Assembly: GCA_028869035.1 (NCBI GenBank)
Contig: JAGWTL010000076.1
Coordinates: forward strand, 1-10,595
DNA length: 10,595 bases
Source of the DNA: Burkholderiales bacterium
GTDB lineage: Bacteria > Pseudomonadota > Gammaproteobacteria > Burkholderiales > Burkholderiaceae_C
Direction: 5' to 3'
Made by a program: the position numbers and the translations under genes. Every line of letters starts with the position of its first letter. The stretch's first letter is position 1. Positions 1 to 8,788 of the stretch are shown one piece after another. Below the pieces are notes generated by a model. That model was not told the DNA's origin. It saw only the letters and a program-made list of their open reading frames with translations, and ran no database searches.

Positions 1-915
1 AGGGCACGTTCATGCGCGAGCGGCAGTCCTTGCTCACCTTGTTTACGTAGAGCTGCGAGCCGTCGATGGCTTCGTAGAGCAGTTTGGCCTTGGCGATGTT
101 GCGCGCTTCGATGGCCGGCACGCCGCCCAGCTTCTTGAGCCACTGGAAGACCAGGCCGGCCATGTAGATGGCGTAGGTCGGCGGGGTGTTGAACATGGAT
201 TGGTTATCGGTCACGGTCTTGTAGTCGAAGGCGCTGGGGCAGGCGGGCAGGGCATGGCCCAGCAGGTCTTCGCGCACCACGACCAGGGTCAGGCCGGCCG
301 GGCCGAGGTTTTTCTGCGCGCCGCCGAAGGCCAAACCCACGCGCGACCAGTCCGTGGGGCGCGAGGCGACCTGGGAGGAGAAATCGACCACCAGCGGAGC
401 GTCCGAGCCCAGGGCTTTGAGGTCCGGCAGTTCGTGAAACTCGACACCGTGGATGGTCTCGTTGGAGCAGAGGTGCACGTAGCTCGCGTCGAGGCTGAGC
501 TTCCAGCTCCTGGGGTCGGGCAACTGCGTGAAGTGATGGGCCTCATCGGTGGCGGCCACATTCGCCTTGCAATACCTGCGCGCTTCCTCGATGGACTTCT
601 GGCTCCAGCTACCGGTCAGCACGAAATCGACCGTGCCGCCTGGTTTCAGGCCACAGAGGTTCAGCGGCACGATGGCGTTTTCCGCCAGGCCGCCGCCCTG
701 CATGAAGAGGATGTGGAAGTTCTTCGGCACCCCGAGCAACTCGCGCAGGTCGGCCTGGGCCTGCTCGTAGATGCTGATGAACTCCTTGCCGCGGTGGCTC
801 ATCTCCATCACGCCCATGCCGCTGCCGTGCCAGTCCAGCATTTCGCCGGCGGCCTGCTGGAGCACTTCGGGCGCGATGGCGGCGGGGCCGGCGGAGAAGT
901 TGTAGGGACGCTGCA

Positions 916-916
<1 letters not shown>
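1..916 (-). CDS. serC: Phosphoserine aminotransferase, C-terminus cut by window edge
   Basis: SerC is a cytosolic PLP enzyme that converts 3-phosphohydroxypyruvate and glutamate to phosphoserine in serine synthesis, and also acts in pyridoxal phosphate synthesis. The frame is open from the ATG at 916-914 to the left edge, giving 305 residues; the family is usually about 360, so roughly 55-60 are missing off-window. The N-terminus reads MQRPYNFSAGPA, the class V aminotransferase signature of SerC. A phosphate-binding FMQGGG lies near residues 71-76, TGSW near 101-104, the DFSS motif near 178-181, and the PLP-binding lysine is K202 in GGAQKNLGPAG. The ATG shares one base with the gyrA stop (TGATG), so translation is probably coupled to gyrA. 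No separate promoter is seen. Identity is secure; only the far end is missing. Confidence 0.95.
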
Positions 917-3555
<2,639 letters not shown>

Positions 3556-3588
3556 GGAAGAAGTGGGCTCGGGCGTACGCAATCTGCA

Positions 3589-3617
3589 ATTCTAAAGTGC
3601 CGGCCATGTGGCATGGC
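3589..3617 (-). promoter_or_regulatory. Candidate gyrA promoter with a palindrome
   Basis: On the minus strand a TAGAAT hexamer (3594-3589) fits a sigma-70 -10 box about 34 bases upstream of the gyrA ATG. Just upstream is a perfect inverted repeat, GCCATG-TGG-CATGGC (3603-3617), lying where the spacer and -35 would be. No convincing -35 is visible. The palindrome could be an operator or could be chance. No supercoiling-sensor element can be inferred from this alone. Confidence 0.35.
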
Positions 3618-3672
3618 TGCAACAGACGTTCGGCAGAGCCAGCAGACATGGGGCCGAGCCGGCTTGGGTCGG

Positions 3673-3700
3673 TTGACCCCCCGTTTTGATATGGCACAAT
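3673..3700 (+). promoter_or_regulatory. Candidate sigma-70 promoter for ompA
   Basis: TTGACC (3673-3678, 5 of 6 consensus) is separated by 16 bases from CACAAT (3695-3700, 4 of 6). Transcription would begin near 3707, giving a leader of about 80 bases before the ompA ATG. It faces away from gyrA in a 207-base divergent intergenic region. It was judged by eye only. Confidence 0.55.
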
Positions 3701-3730
3701 GCGCAAGACAGTTAAGTGGCGCTCATCACC

Positions 3731-3793
3731 ATGAATGCCTTCCATTTATCCGCCGTGCCGCTCAGGCCCCAATCCGCTAGAGGAGAACCATGA
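3731..3793 (+). CDS. Possible 20-codon leader ORF overlapping the ompA start
   Basis: An ATG at 3731 opens a frame of 20 codons whose TGA (3791-3793) overlaps the ompA ATG (3790-3792) as ATGA. It lies entirely within the predicted ompA leader. The ompA Shine-Dalgarno sequence sits inside it, so translation of the leader could affect ompA initiation. Its own upstream region lacks a good ribosome-binding site, and the peptide resembles nothing I recognise. It may be chance. Confidence 0.2.
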   Translation: MNAFHLSAVPLRPQSARGEP

Positions 3794-4341
3794 AGAAACT
3801 GAATTCCGTGGCAGCCCTGTTTGCTGCAGTCGCACTTGTGATGGCCGGTTGCGCGTCCACTCCCGAACCCGAGCCGGCGCCGAAGGCTGCTCCCGCTGCT
3901 CCGGCTCCTGCGCCGGCCCCCGCTCCCGCACCTGCTCCGGCCCCCGCTCCGGCCGCTCCCAAGGCCCCGCCGCCCCCGGCTGCCGTCAAGGTGACCTACG
4001 CCGCCGACACCTTCTTCGACTTCGACAAGGCCGTCATCAAGGCCGACGCCAAGGCCAAGCTGGATGACCTGGCCGAGAAGGTCAAGGGCATCAACCTGGA
4101 AGTGATCATCGCCGTGGGTCACACCGACTCCATCGGTACCGATGAGTACAACCAGAAGCTGTCGGTCAGGCGTGCCGAAGCCGTGAAGGCCTACCTGACC
4201 TCCAAGGGTATCGACAAGAACCGTGTCTACACCGAAGGCAAGGGCGAAAAGCAGCCCGTGGCCGACAACCGTACTGCCGAAGGCCGCGCCAAGAACCGCC
4301 GCGTGGAAATCGAAGTGGTCGGCACCCGCCCCAACAAGTGA
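3790..4341 (+). CDS. OmpA-family peptidoglycan-binding lipoprotein
   Basis: The 183-residue protein is probably a lipidated outer-membrane protein that tethers the envelope to peptidoglycan. The N-terminus MKKLNSVAALFAAVALVMAGC is a type II signal peptide with the lipobox cysteine at C21. A flexible linker (about residues 24-65) is almost all Ala, Pro and Glu, with nine consecutive Ala-Pro pairs. The C-terminal OmpA-like domain (about 68-178) shows FFDFDKAVIK, the GHTDSIGTDEYN segment and the LSVRRAEAVKAYL helix that bind diaminopimelate in this family, ending with NRRVEIEV. There is no beta-barrel domain, so it resembles Pal or RmpM-like proteins more than full OmpA. A strong ribosome-binding site (AGAGGAG, 3779-3785) fixes the start. 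It is monocistronic, with its own promoter and terminator. Confidence 0.9.
   Translation: MKKLNSVAALFAAVALVMAGCASTPEPEPAPKAAPAAPAPAPAPAPAPAPAPAPAAPKAPPPPAAVKVTYAADTFFDFDKAVIKADAKAKLDDLAEKVKGINLEVIIAVGHTDSIGTDEYNQKLSVRRAEAVKAYLTSKGIDKNRVYTEGKGEKQPVADNRTAEGRAKNRRVEIEVVGTRPNK
3898..3951 (+). repeat. Ala-Pro codon repeat in the lipoprotein linker
   Basis: Nine consecutive Ala-Pro codon pairs use mixed synonymous codons (GCT, GCG, GCC and GCA with CCG, CCT and CCC). The mixture suggests selection for the protein linker rather than a fresh DNA slippage tract, although length variation between strains would be expected. Confidence 0.8.
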
Positions 4342-4357
4342 TCTTCGGATGACTTGA

Positions 4358-4385
4358 AACAAACCCCGCTTCGGCGGGGTTTGTT
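4358..4385 (+). terminator. Strong hairpin terminator after the OmpA-family gene
   Basis: A perfect 12-base-pair stem (AACAAACCCCGC with GCGGGGTTTGTT) is closed by a TTCG tetraloop and followed by TGCTTCT. It starts 16 bases after the stop codon and separates the lipoprotein gene from ubiG. The T-rich part lies mainly within the 3' arm. Confidence 0.9.
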
Positions 4386-4415
4386 GCTTCTGGGCGCTGC
4401 ATTTGTGTTCTGTCC

Positions 4416-4421
4416 GATAAT
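4416..4421 (+). promoter_or_regulatory. Candidate -10 box for ubiG
   Basis: GATAAT (5 of 6 consensus) ends eight bases before the ubiG ATG, so transcription would begin at or next to the start codon. No convincing -35 lies 16-18 bases upstream. It is placed between the ompA terminator and ubiG, where a promoter is needed. Confidence 0.35.
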
Positions 4422-4428
4422 TTGAAGC

Positions 4429-5142
4429 ATGACGTCTACCGTGAATGCCGATCCGGCCGAACTGGCCAAGTTTTCCGAGCTGGCCCACCGCTGGTGGGAC
4501 CCCGAGAGCGAATTCCGTCCCCTGCACCAGATCAACCCCTTGCGGCTGGACTGGATCGACGGCCTGGCGCCCCTGGCCGGACAGCATGTGCTGGACATCG
4601 GCTGCGGCGGCGGCATTCTGTCGGATTCGATGGCGCGCAAGGGCGCACGGGTGACCGGCATTGATCTCTCGTCCAAGGCGCTCAAGGTGGCCCAGCTGCA
4701 CGCGCTGGAAGCCGCGACGCCCAACGTGAACTACCGCGAGATAAGCGCCGAGGCGCTGGCGGTCGAAAAGCCGGGCAGCTTTGACGTGGTGACCTGCATG
4801 GAGATGCTGGAGCACGTGCCCGATCCGTCTTCCGTGGTGCAGGCCTGCACCACCCTGGTCAAGCCTGGGGGGTGGGTGTTTTTCTCCACCATCAACCGCA
4901 ACCCCAAGTCCTTCCTCTTCGCCATCGTCGGCGCGGAGTACCTGCTGAATCTGCTGCCGCGTGGCACGCATGAGTACGCCAAGATGATCCGTCCCAGCGA
5001 GCTCTCGCGTTACTGCCGCCAGGCCGGCCTGGAACCGGGGCCCACGCGCGGCATGGAATACAACCCGCTGACCCGACGCTACTGGCTCAGCGGCGATACC
5101 AGCGTCAACTACCTGCTGGCCACACGCAGGCCGGAACTGTGA
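4429..5142 (+). CDS. ubiG: Ubiquinone biosynthesis O-methyltransferase
   Basis: UbiG performs both O-methylations of ubiquinone synthesis with S-adenosylmethionine, acting at the inner membrane. The protein has 237 residues, normal for the family. SAM motif I is VLDIGCGGG (54-62), and an acidic ribose-binding residue D79 follows in GIDLS. EMLEHVPDP (125-133) and FFSTINRN (151-158) are characteristic of UbiG, as is the N-terminal FSELAHRWWDPES. The likely membrane-interacting segment (about 160-176) is hydrophobic. The start is fixed by the family N-terminus; the only Shine-Dalgarno-like sequence, GAAG, is one base from the ATG, which is too close. The stop overlaps the next gene by TGATG, so the two form an operon. 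Confidence 0.95.
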   Translation: MTSTVNADPAELAKFSELAHRWWDPESEFRPLHQINPLRLDWIDGLAPLAGQHVLDIGCGGGILSDSMARKGARVTGIDLSSKALKVAQLHALEAATPNVNYREISAEALAVEKPGSFDVVTCMEMLEHVPDPSSVVQACTTLVKPGGWVFFSTINRNPKSFLFAIVGAEYLLNLLPRGTHEYAKMIRPSELSRYCRQAGLEPGPTRGMEYNPLTRRYWLSGDTSVNYLLATRRPEL

Positions 5143-5813
5143 TGAAGTCTTTTGCCGGCATCGAGGCTGTCCTGTTCGATCTGGACGGCACCCTGATCGA
5201 CAGCGCCCCCGACCTGGGCGCGGCTGCCGATCAGATGCGCACAGTCCGGGGCCTGCCGCCGCTGCCGCTGGAGCTTTACCGTCCCATGGCCGGGGCCGGT
5301 GCGCGCGGCATGATCGGCGTGGCCTTTGGCCTCACGCCCGAAGACCCGGGCTACAACGATCTGCGCGAGGAGTTCATGGCCAACTACGAACGCTGCATGA
5401 CAGCACGCACCTGCGCCTTTGACGGCATCCCTGAACTGGTGGCGGCGCTGTTGCAGCGCGACCTGGCCTGGGGTGTGGTGACCAACAAGATCGAGCGTTT
5501 CACGCTGCCGCTCACCAGCGCCATGCCCCTGTTCGCCAGCGCGCGCGCCATCGTTGCCGGCGACACCACAAGGCATCCCAAGCCGCATCCTGCGCCCTTG
5601 TTCGAGGCGGCGCGCCGCCTGGACCTGGACCCACGGCGTTGCCTCTATGTGGGCGACGATGAGCGCGACATCGTCGCAGGTCTGGCCGCCGGCATGGCCA
5701 CGGTGGCCGCCACCTATGGCTACCTGGGCCAGAAGGGCGATGTGGCCAGCTGGGGGGCCCATGCCACGATCAATTCCCCGGCCGAACTCTTGCAATTGCT
5801 CGAACAGGACTAA
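5142..5813 (+). CDS. HAD-superfamily phosphatase, MupP/Gph type
   Basis: This 223-residue HAD subclass IA phosphatase has all four motifs: FDLDGT (D13 nucleophile and D15), TN (114-115), lysine K147 in HPKPHP, and GDDERD (171-176). Annotation pipelines usually call it phosphoglycolate phosphatase (Gph), which clears 2-phosphoglycolate. Its place directly after ubiG matches mupP of Pseudomonas, which encodes N-acetylmuramic acid 6-phosphate phosphatase of peptidoglycan recycling, so MupP is at least as likely. The ATG at 5142 overlaps the ubiG stop (TGATG); a GTG three bases earlier is also possible. Translation is presumably coupled to ubiG. The stop codon lies in the -10 box of the ssrA promoter. 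Fold and catalytic type are certain; the substrate is not. Confidence 0.9.
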   Translation: MKSFAGIEAVLFDLDGTLIDSAPDLGAAADQMRTVRGLPPLPLELYRPMAGAGARGMIGVAFGLTPEDPGYNDLREEFMANYERCMTARTCAFDGIPELVAALLQRDLAWGVVTNKIERFTLPLTSAMPLFASARAIVAGDTTRHPKPHPAPLFEAARRLDLDPRRCLYVGDDERDIVAGLAAGMATVAATYGYLGQKGDVASWGAHATINSPAELLQLLEQD

Positions 5814-5816
5814 AAT
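5790..5816 (+). promoter_or_regulatory. Candidate ssrA promoter
   Basis: TAAAAT (5811-5816, 5 of 6 consensus) with TTGCAA (5790-5795) at 15-base spacing lies just before the mature tmRNA 5' end at 5826. The spacing is short; TCTTGC at 5788 gives 17 but matches less well. The -10 box contains the phosphatase stop codon TAA, and no terminator separates the two genes, so read-through from ubiG may also contribute. Confidence 0.6.
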
Positions 5817-5825
5817 AGGAGCCTT

Positions 5826-6200
5826 GGGGCTGCATTGGTTTCGACGTGGGTTCGGACGCGATGTGGTGCATGTCGAGCTGAATGTGCTCGTAAAACTGAT
5901 TCAAAAAACCTAACTGCAAACGACGAACGTTTCGCACTCGCTGCTTAATTGCCAGTGAGCTTTACAACAGCAGGCCGATGGGCTGGGCAAGGGGGCGCAA
6001 GCCTCCCGGCTGTAAAGATAATTTCATCGGCTGGTCCGGGGCTGGGTACCTTAGCAGCGGACGAGAAAATAGGGTGCTGGCGGCTGGCATAGCGTGCGAC
6101 TGCGCGATGCCAGTGGCGAGATCCAAATCAGACCGCTAAACATGTAGATCTGCTCGAACAAGGCTTGCGGACGGGGGTTCAAATCCCCCCAGCTCCACCA
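5826..6200 (+). ncRNA. ssrA: Transfer-messenger RNA (tmRNA), one-piece
   Basis: tmRNA, with SmpB, rescues stalled ribosomes and tags the unfinished protein for proteolysis. The 375-base gene starts GGGGCTGCATTGGTTTCGACG. Its first seven bases pair with CAGCTCC near the 3' end to form the acceptor stem, including one G-U pair, followed by A and an encoded CCA (6198-6200). The T-arm is GGGGG-TTCAAAT-CCCCC. A tag reading frame is present (separate entry). The gene is continuous, not permuted. Its 3' end abuts accessory DNA with recombinase remains, in keeping with ssrA as a common integration target. It is followed by an intrinsic terminator. Confidence 0.97.
5916..5948 (+). other. tmRNA proteolysis-tag reading frame
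   Basis: The resume codon GCA begins ten codons encoding ANDERFALAA, followed by TAA. The ALAA end is the degradation signal recognised by ClpXP and related proteases. Closely similar tags occur in Burkholderiales, which supports the taxonomic reading. Confidence 0.93.
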
Positions 6201-6207
6201 TAATGTG

Positions 6208-6241
6208 AAATCCCAACCCTTATCCGGTTGGGATTTTTTTT
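6208..6241 (+). terminator. ssrA terminator
   Basis: A perfect 11-base-pair stem (AAATCCCAACC with GGTTGGGATTT) around a seven-base loop ends in a run of eight T residues. It starts seven bases after the encoded CCA of tmRNA. It shows that the native ssrA 3' flank is kept for at least about 40 bases. Confidence 0.93.
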
Positions 6242-6355
6242 GCCCGTTCCCCCTGTGTTGGCGCGGTTTCTGGCCGTGTCCTCTTGAGCATGGCCCTCTC
6301 CGGAAGTCGCCGTTCCCGGCGCACTTTCCGCCGTTTTTCTCTCTCTGTTCTCTGC

Positions 6356-6715
6356 TTGTTCCTTGTGGCGCAGCTCGCCCAGGTACGTCCGGTTGTTGAG
6401 CGGCTTGTAGATCAGCCCCTTGTCGATCGGCTTGCCCTCGCGGGTCTTGCCGTCCTGCGTAGTCCATGCCTTGGAGGTCATGTCGTCCAGCTTCAGCTCC
6501 TTGAACAGCATCGTGCCGGAGCCCAGTTCAACGAAGCGCTGGAAGATGTGCCGGATGAGCTTGGCCTCGCGTTCGTTAGGCACCAGTCGGCGGTTCTCGA
6601 CGTCGTACCCGAGGGGAGGCACGCCGCCCATCCACATGCCCTTGCGCTTGCTGGCGGCGATCTTGTCGCGGATGCGCTCGCCGGTGACCGTGGCGATGGA
6701 CGCGAAGCTGCTGTT
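6356..6715 (-). pseudogene. Remnant of a large serine recombinase
   Basis: The minus strand encodes a fragment resembling the Recombinase domain of large serine recombinases (resolvase/invertase superfamily). VTGERIRDKIAASKRKG leads into MWMGGVPPLGYDVENRRLV, then NNRTYLGELRHKEQ. An in-frame TAG (6718-6716) immediately precedes it, and the N-terminal catalytic domain with the nucleophilic serine is absent. After HKEQ (about 6356) the frame continues with low-complexity residues unlike the family and runs antisense through the ssrA terminator to a stop at 6179, so the true C-terminal part is also lost. Positions 6242-6355 hold no gene I can support. An ATG at 6637 might be called as a start, but no functional recombinase can result. 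It marks a past mobile element next to ssrA. Confidence 0.85.
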
Positions 6716-6729
6716 CTACAAGGCGGTGT

Positions 6730-7593
6730 TCAAAGAACGGCTCGGTTCAACGCGGGTGCCAGGGCCGATCGCAACCGATCCACGATGGCAGGCAAGGGCT
6801 CGGGGAGCAGCTCGTTCTTCTTGAGAAACGCCAGCCACAACGACTGCCGCGAGGAATCGTGTGCAAACTCGTCCGTCAGCCCAATCGGCACAGCATCGGG
6901 CACGGACATGCCGCGCCGCTCGAAGGTGGCTTTGATCGCTTGGGCCAGCAAATCGGTGTCCAGGGTTTCTCGTTCCAGCAGCACCGACAGGTCGAAGTAG
7001 TCCTTCAGGCGGCTGTTGGTCATGCCCAGCAGGGCGATGGCGTGGAGCTTTTCCGCGATGACCGTGTACGTCGGGTAGGCCCGCAACTTGGGCGCGGGCA
7101 GATCGTCCAGCAGGACCGGATAGACCGAATCCACCGGCGCCGGTGTGACGGCATCGCCGAAGCCGACATCGATCTGCGTCTTGCAGCGGGCCTTGGCCAG
7201 TTCGCCCGCGATGATCACGCGGACGCCGCCGTAGCCGGCTTCCTTGCGGATCTCCTCGACCGTGACCGAGGCCGGGTCGAATGCAATGCCGTCGTCAACA
7301 GCCACGGCGGCGATGTCACGGAAGGTTTCGGCCACCGAATCCAAATCGCTCGCGCCGAAGCCGAGCAGATCGGCGTCGCGCGTGGCCCGGTGCGGCATGT
7401 CGTACCAGAGCGTGAACAGCAGCGCGCCCTTGAGCAGAAAACGATCGGCGTGCCGCGATTGGGTCAGGCGGTAAAGGATGCGTTCCAGCGCAAAGCGCAC
7501 CAGCACCTGGTTGAAATCGACACCCTGCGCTTTGGCAACGTTGAGCAGGCGTGCACGGACCGACGCGGCGACGTTGGGATTGGCGGGGTTCAT
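6730..7593 (-). CDS. abiEii: AbiEii-type nucleotidyltransferase toxin
   Basis: This is the toxin of an AbiE toxin-antitoxin/abortive infection pair, from the DUF1814/AbiEii family of DNA polymerase beta-like nucleotidyltransferases. Characterised relatives use nucleotides (GTP in AbiEii; CTP added to tRNA acceptor ends by MenT3) to stop growth. The protein has 287 residues. Motif I is LLKGALLFTLWY (53-64) with RATRDADLL (69-77) carrying D73 and D75, QIDVGFGD (140-147) supplies a further acidic residue, and TVIAEKLHAI (177-186) plus NSRLKDYFDL (193-202) are the conserved downstream motifs. All look intact. The ATG overlaps the abiEi stop by ATGA, so synthesis is coupled to the antitoxin. The C-terminal NRAVL ends only 15 bases before the recombinase remnant, so its last residues may be altered. 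Confidence 0.92.
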   Translation of the reverse strand: MNPANPNVAASVRARLLNVAKAQGVDFNQVLVRFALERILYRLTQSRHADRFLLKGALLFTLWYDMPHRATRDADLLGFGASDLDSVAETFRDIAAVAVDDGIAFDPASVTVEEIRKEAGYGGVRVIIAGELAKARCKTQIDVGFGDAVTPAPVDSVYPVLLDDLPAPKLRAYPTYTVIAEKLHAIALLGMTNSRLKDYFDLSVLLERETLDTDLLAQAIKATFERRGMSVPDAVPIGLTDEFAHDSSRQSLWLAFLKKNELLPEPLPAIVDRLRSALAPALNRAVL

Positions 7594-8195
7594 CCGATGC
7601 TCTCCAGGTAAGGCCGCATCACGTTGGCCACGCGACAGACCTTGGCGAAGCGCCAGATGTCATCGACCGATACCCTGTTGCGGGCCCGGGCGTCCTTCAG
7701 TGCCTCCAGCGCCACGTCCAGGCCGATCTTGTTTCGATGCTTGAAGCAGTCCGCCACGGTCTTGGCCACGCCGTACACCCGGAGCTTGACGCCATCGCGT
7801 TCAACTTCCTCGACGCCCGCCGTGTAGGCTTCGCCCGTGAACTGCACCATCTTGATCGGCGGATAGTCGAACCGTGGGGCATGGCTGCCGCGCGGCATGG
7901 CGATCCAGACTTGGCGCGGCAGTTGGGTGGTCAGCTCGTGGAACTGCAGCGCCGTGAGAAGGCAGAACACGGCTTGCGGCACCTTGGTGGCGACGGTCAC
8001 GAGACTCTCGTGTTCGGACCCCTGGGACTCCGGCAGGCGGTACAGGCCACGCCCAACCTTCTCCAGCAGACCAGCGGCGGTCAGACGCGTCAGGACGACC
8101 CGTGGCGCATCGATGGCGTCCAGATCGCTGGGGCGCAGCAGTCCCTTCTGACCGGCCAGACCGAGGACGCGCTGGGTGTGGGTGTCGGGAAGCAT
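7590..8195 (-). CDS. abiEi: AbiEi-type antitoxin and autorepressor
   Basis: This is the antitoxin and transcriptional regulator partner of AbiEii. The protein has 201 residues. An N-terminal winged helix-turn-helix (about 8-56; LLRPSDLDAI, then VVLTRLTAAGLLEKVGRGLYRL) would bind DNA. The C-terminal domain shows AVFCLLTALQFHELT (75-89) and YGVAKTVADCFKHRNKIGLD (141-160), both typical of the family. In studied AbiE systems AbiEi represses its own operon cooperatively at inverted repeats and prevents toxicity without forming a stable complex, hence type IV. Here the repeat lies directly upstream (8208-8251). The start is the first ATG after the predicted promoter; no Shine-Dalgarno sequence is well placed, AAGGA being about 14 bases away. 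It is first in the operon, 4-base overlap with abiEii. Confidence 0.92.
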   Translation of the reverse strand: MLPDTHTQRVLGLAGQKGLLRPSDLDAIDAPRVVLTRLTAAGLLEKVGRGLYRLPESQGSEHESLVTVATKVPQAVFCLLTALQFHELTTQLPRQVWIAMPRGSHAPRFDYPPIKMVQFTGEAYTAGVEEVERDGVKLRVYGVAKTVADCFKHRNKIGLDVALEALKDARARNRVSVDDIWRFAKVCRVANVMRPYLESIG

Positions 8196-8201
8196 GGCTG
8201 G

Positions 8202-8251
8202 AGTATGTTCCTTTTATTCGTCGAACGCAATAATTGGACGAAATATAGGAA
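8202..8251 (-). promoter_or_regulatory. abiE promoter wrapped by an imperfect palindrome
   Basis: Two 15-base arms, TTCCTTTTATTCGTC (8208-8222) and GACGAAATATAGGAA (8237-8251), are inverted repeats matching at 12 of 15 positions with a perfect inner TTCGTC/GACGAA, 14 bases apart. On the minus strand TTGCGT (8230-8225) and CATACT (8207-8202) form a -35/-10 pair with a 17-base spacer. The left arm fills that spacer, and the -35 lies between the arms. This is what an AbiEi autorepression operator would look like. Transcription would start at or beside the abiEi ATG. Confidence 0.6.
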
Positions 8252-8311
8252 TGCCATCAGCGATGGCAGCCGGGTGAGACGCCCGACGCCGGGAGCTGTC
8301 GTCTGACCCGG
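8252..8311. repeat. Two adjacent hairpin-forming inverted repeats
   Basis: TGCCATC-AGC-GATGGCA (8252-8268) is a perfect seven-base inverted repeat. Starting two bases later, CCGGGTGAGACG (8270-8281) pairs with CGTCTGACCCGG (8300-8311) with one mismatch, enclosing a smaller CCCG-ACGC-CGGG hairpin (8282-8293). The pair sits just upstream of the abiE operator. It could be a structured RNA, an element end or a regulator site. No T-run follows, so it is not a standard terminator. Confidence 0.55.
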
Positions 8312-8515
8312 TCATAGCAGAGAGGCGATGGGCGGGATGCGCGCGACACAGCGCGCGTCAAACAGATTGCGGACGCGGGTTCGATTGAGAAATAAGGAAT
8401 CGAACTGGCGATGGTCCTGGCGGTGGGGGACGACGTCGTGACAATGCCGGTCTGCTACGATTCACCCCATTCAGGTGGCTGAAACGTTTTCGAAGAGAAC
8501 CGAGTCATAGCCAAC
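8312..8515. other. Non-coding accessory stretch
   Basis: No reading frame here can be supported. It contains a GC-alternating patch (8340-8357) and one short sequence resembling the ssrA T-arm (8367-8386). From 8196 to 8515, 320 bases, there is no gene; the abiE operator and the hairpins account for the first third. Confidence 0.5.
8367..8386 (+). repeat. Degenerate copy of the ssrA T-arm region
   Basis: TTGCGGACGCGGGTTCGATT matches tmRNA positions 6165-6184 at 17 of 20 bases in the same orientation. It could be a decayed attachment-site repeat from integration at ssrA. The shared core GGGTTCRA is also a generic tRNA T-loop consensus, so chance or a tRNA scrap cannot be excluded. Confidence 0.3.
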
Positions 8516-8539
8516 GTGTTGGTCATTGATCAGGCTCCG

Positions 8540-8788
8540 ATGAAGGTCGACAGCGTCGAGTATGAATCGATTCGATTTATGCCAATCTCAGACGCAGAGG
8601 TCGCACGTATCCGCGTCGCTGCTGAGTGGTATCTGGCCCAGACAAATTTATTGATCGAAGCTGAACCGCAGAAGGTTCTTCAATTATTCCGAGTGCGCCC
8701 GGTAGCGAGCATCCTTGCCTTTGATCGGGAACCATTCCCTCCCTTCTTGGCTGAAGGCGCCATTAGAAAATCTAGGCGGAGACAATGA
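8540..8788 (+). CDS. Small hypothetical protein
   Basis: The product has 82 residues from the ATG at 8540, or 90 from a GTG at 8516. I recognise no family. The protein is soluble-looking, with a predicted helix around DAEVARIRVAAEWYLAQTN, a hydrophobic patch VASILAF, and a basic end RKSRRRQ. There is no signal or membrane segment. Neither start has a strong ribosome-binding site. Base composition is visibly less GC-rich than the flanking core genes, and codons such as TTA and ATT are more frequent, suggesting foreign origin. The stop overlaps a further ATG (ATGA at 8785-8788). It may be a real accessory gene or a fragment. Confidence 0.4.
   Translation: MKVDSVEYESIRFMPISDAEVARIRVAAEWYLAQTNLLIEAEPQKVLQLFRVRPVASILAFDREPFPPFLAEGAIRKSRRRQ

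Noticed and set aside
3898..3951. Microsatellite or phase-variable tract in the lipoprotein gene
   Set aside because: Synonymous codons are mixed and the unit is six bases in frame, so slippage would not switch the gene off; it is better explained as a protein linker.
3712..4971. 419-codon minus-strand open frame across ompA and ubiG
   Set aside because: It covers two clear genes, a terminator and the promoter region on the other strand, and is a low-complexity Gly/Arg shadow.
6179..6355. C-terminal continuation of the recombinase frame into ssrA
   Set aside because: The sequence after HKEQ loses family resemblance and runs antisense through the ssrA terminator and tmRNA acceptor end, so it is not functional coding sequence.
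6284..7000. 238-codon plus-strand open frame in the island
   Set aside because: It is antisense to the recombinase remnant and to abiEii, both of which show family motifs.
8360..8430. Possible tRNA gene around the GCGGGTTCGATT T-loop-like sequence
   Set aside because: No acceptor, D or anticodon stems can be built around it and the 3' arm of the T-stem does not pair.
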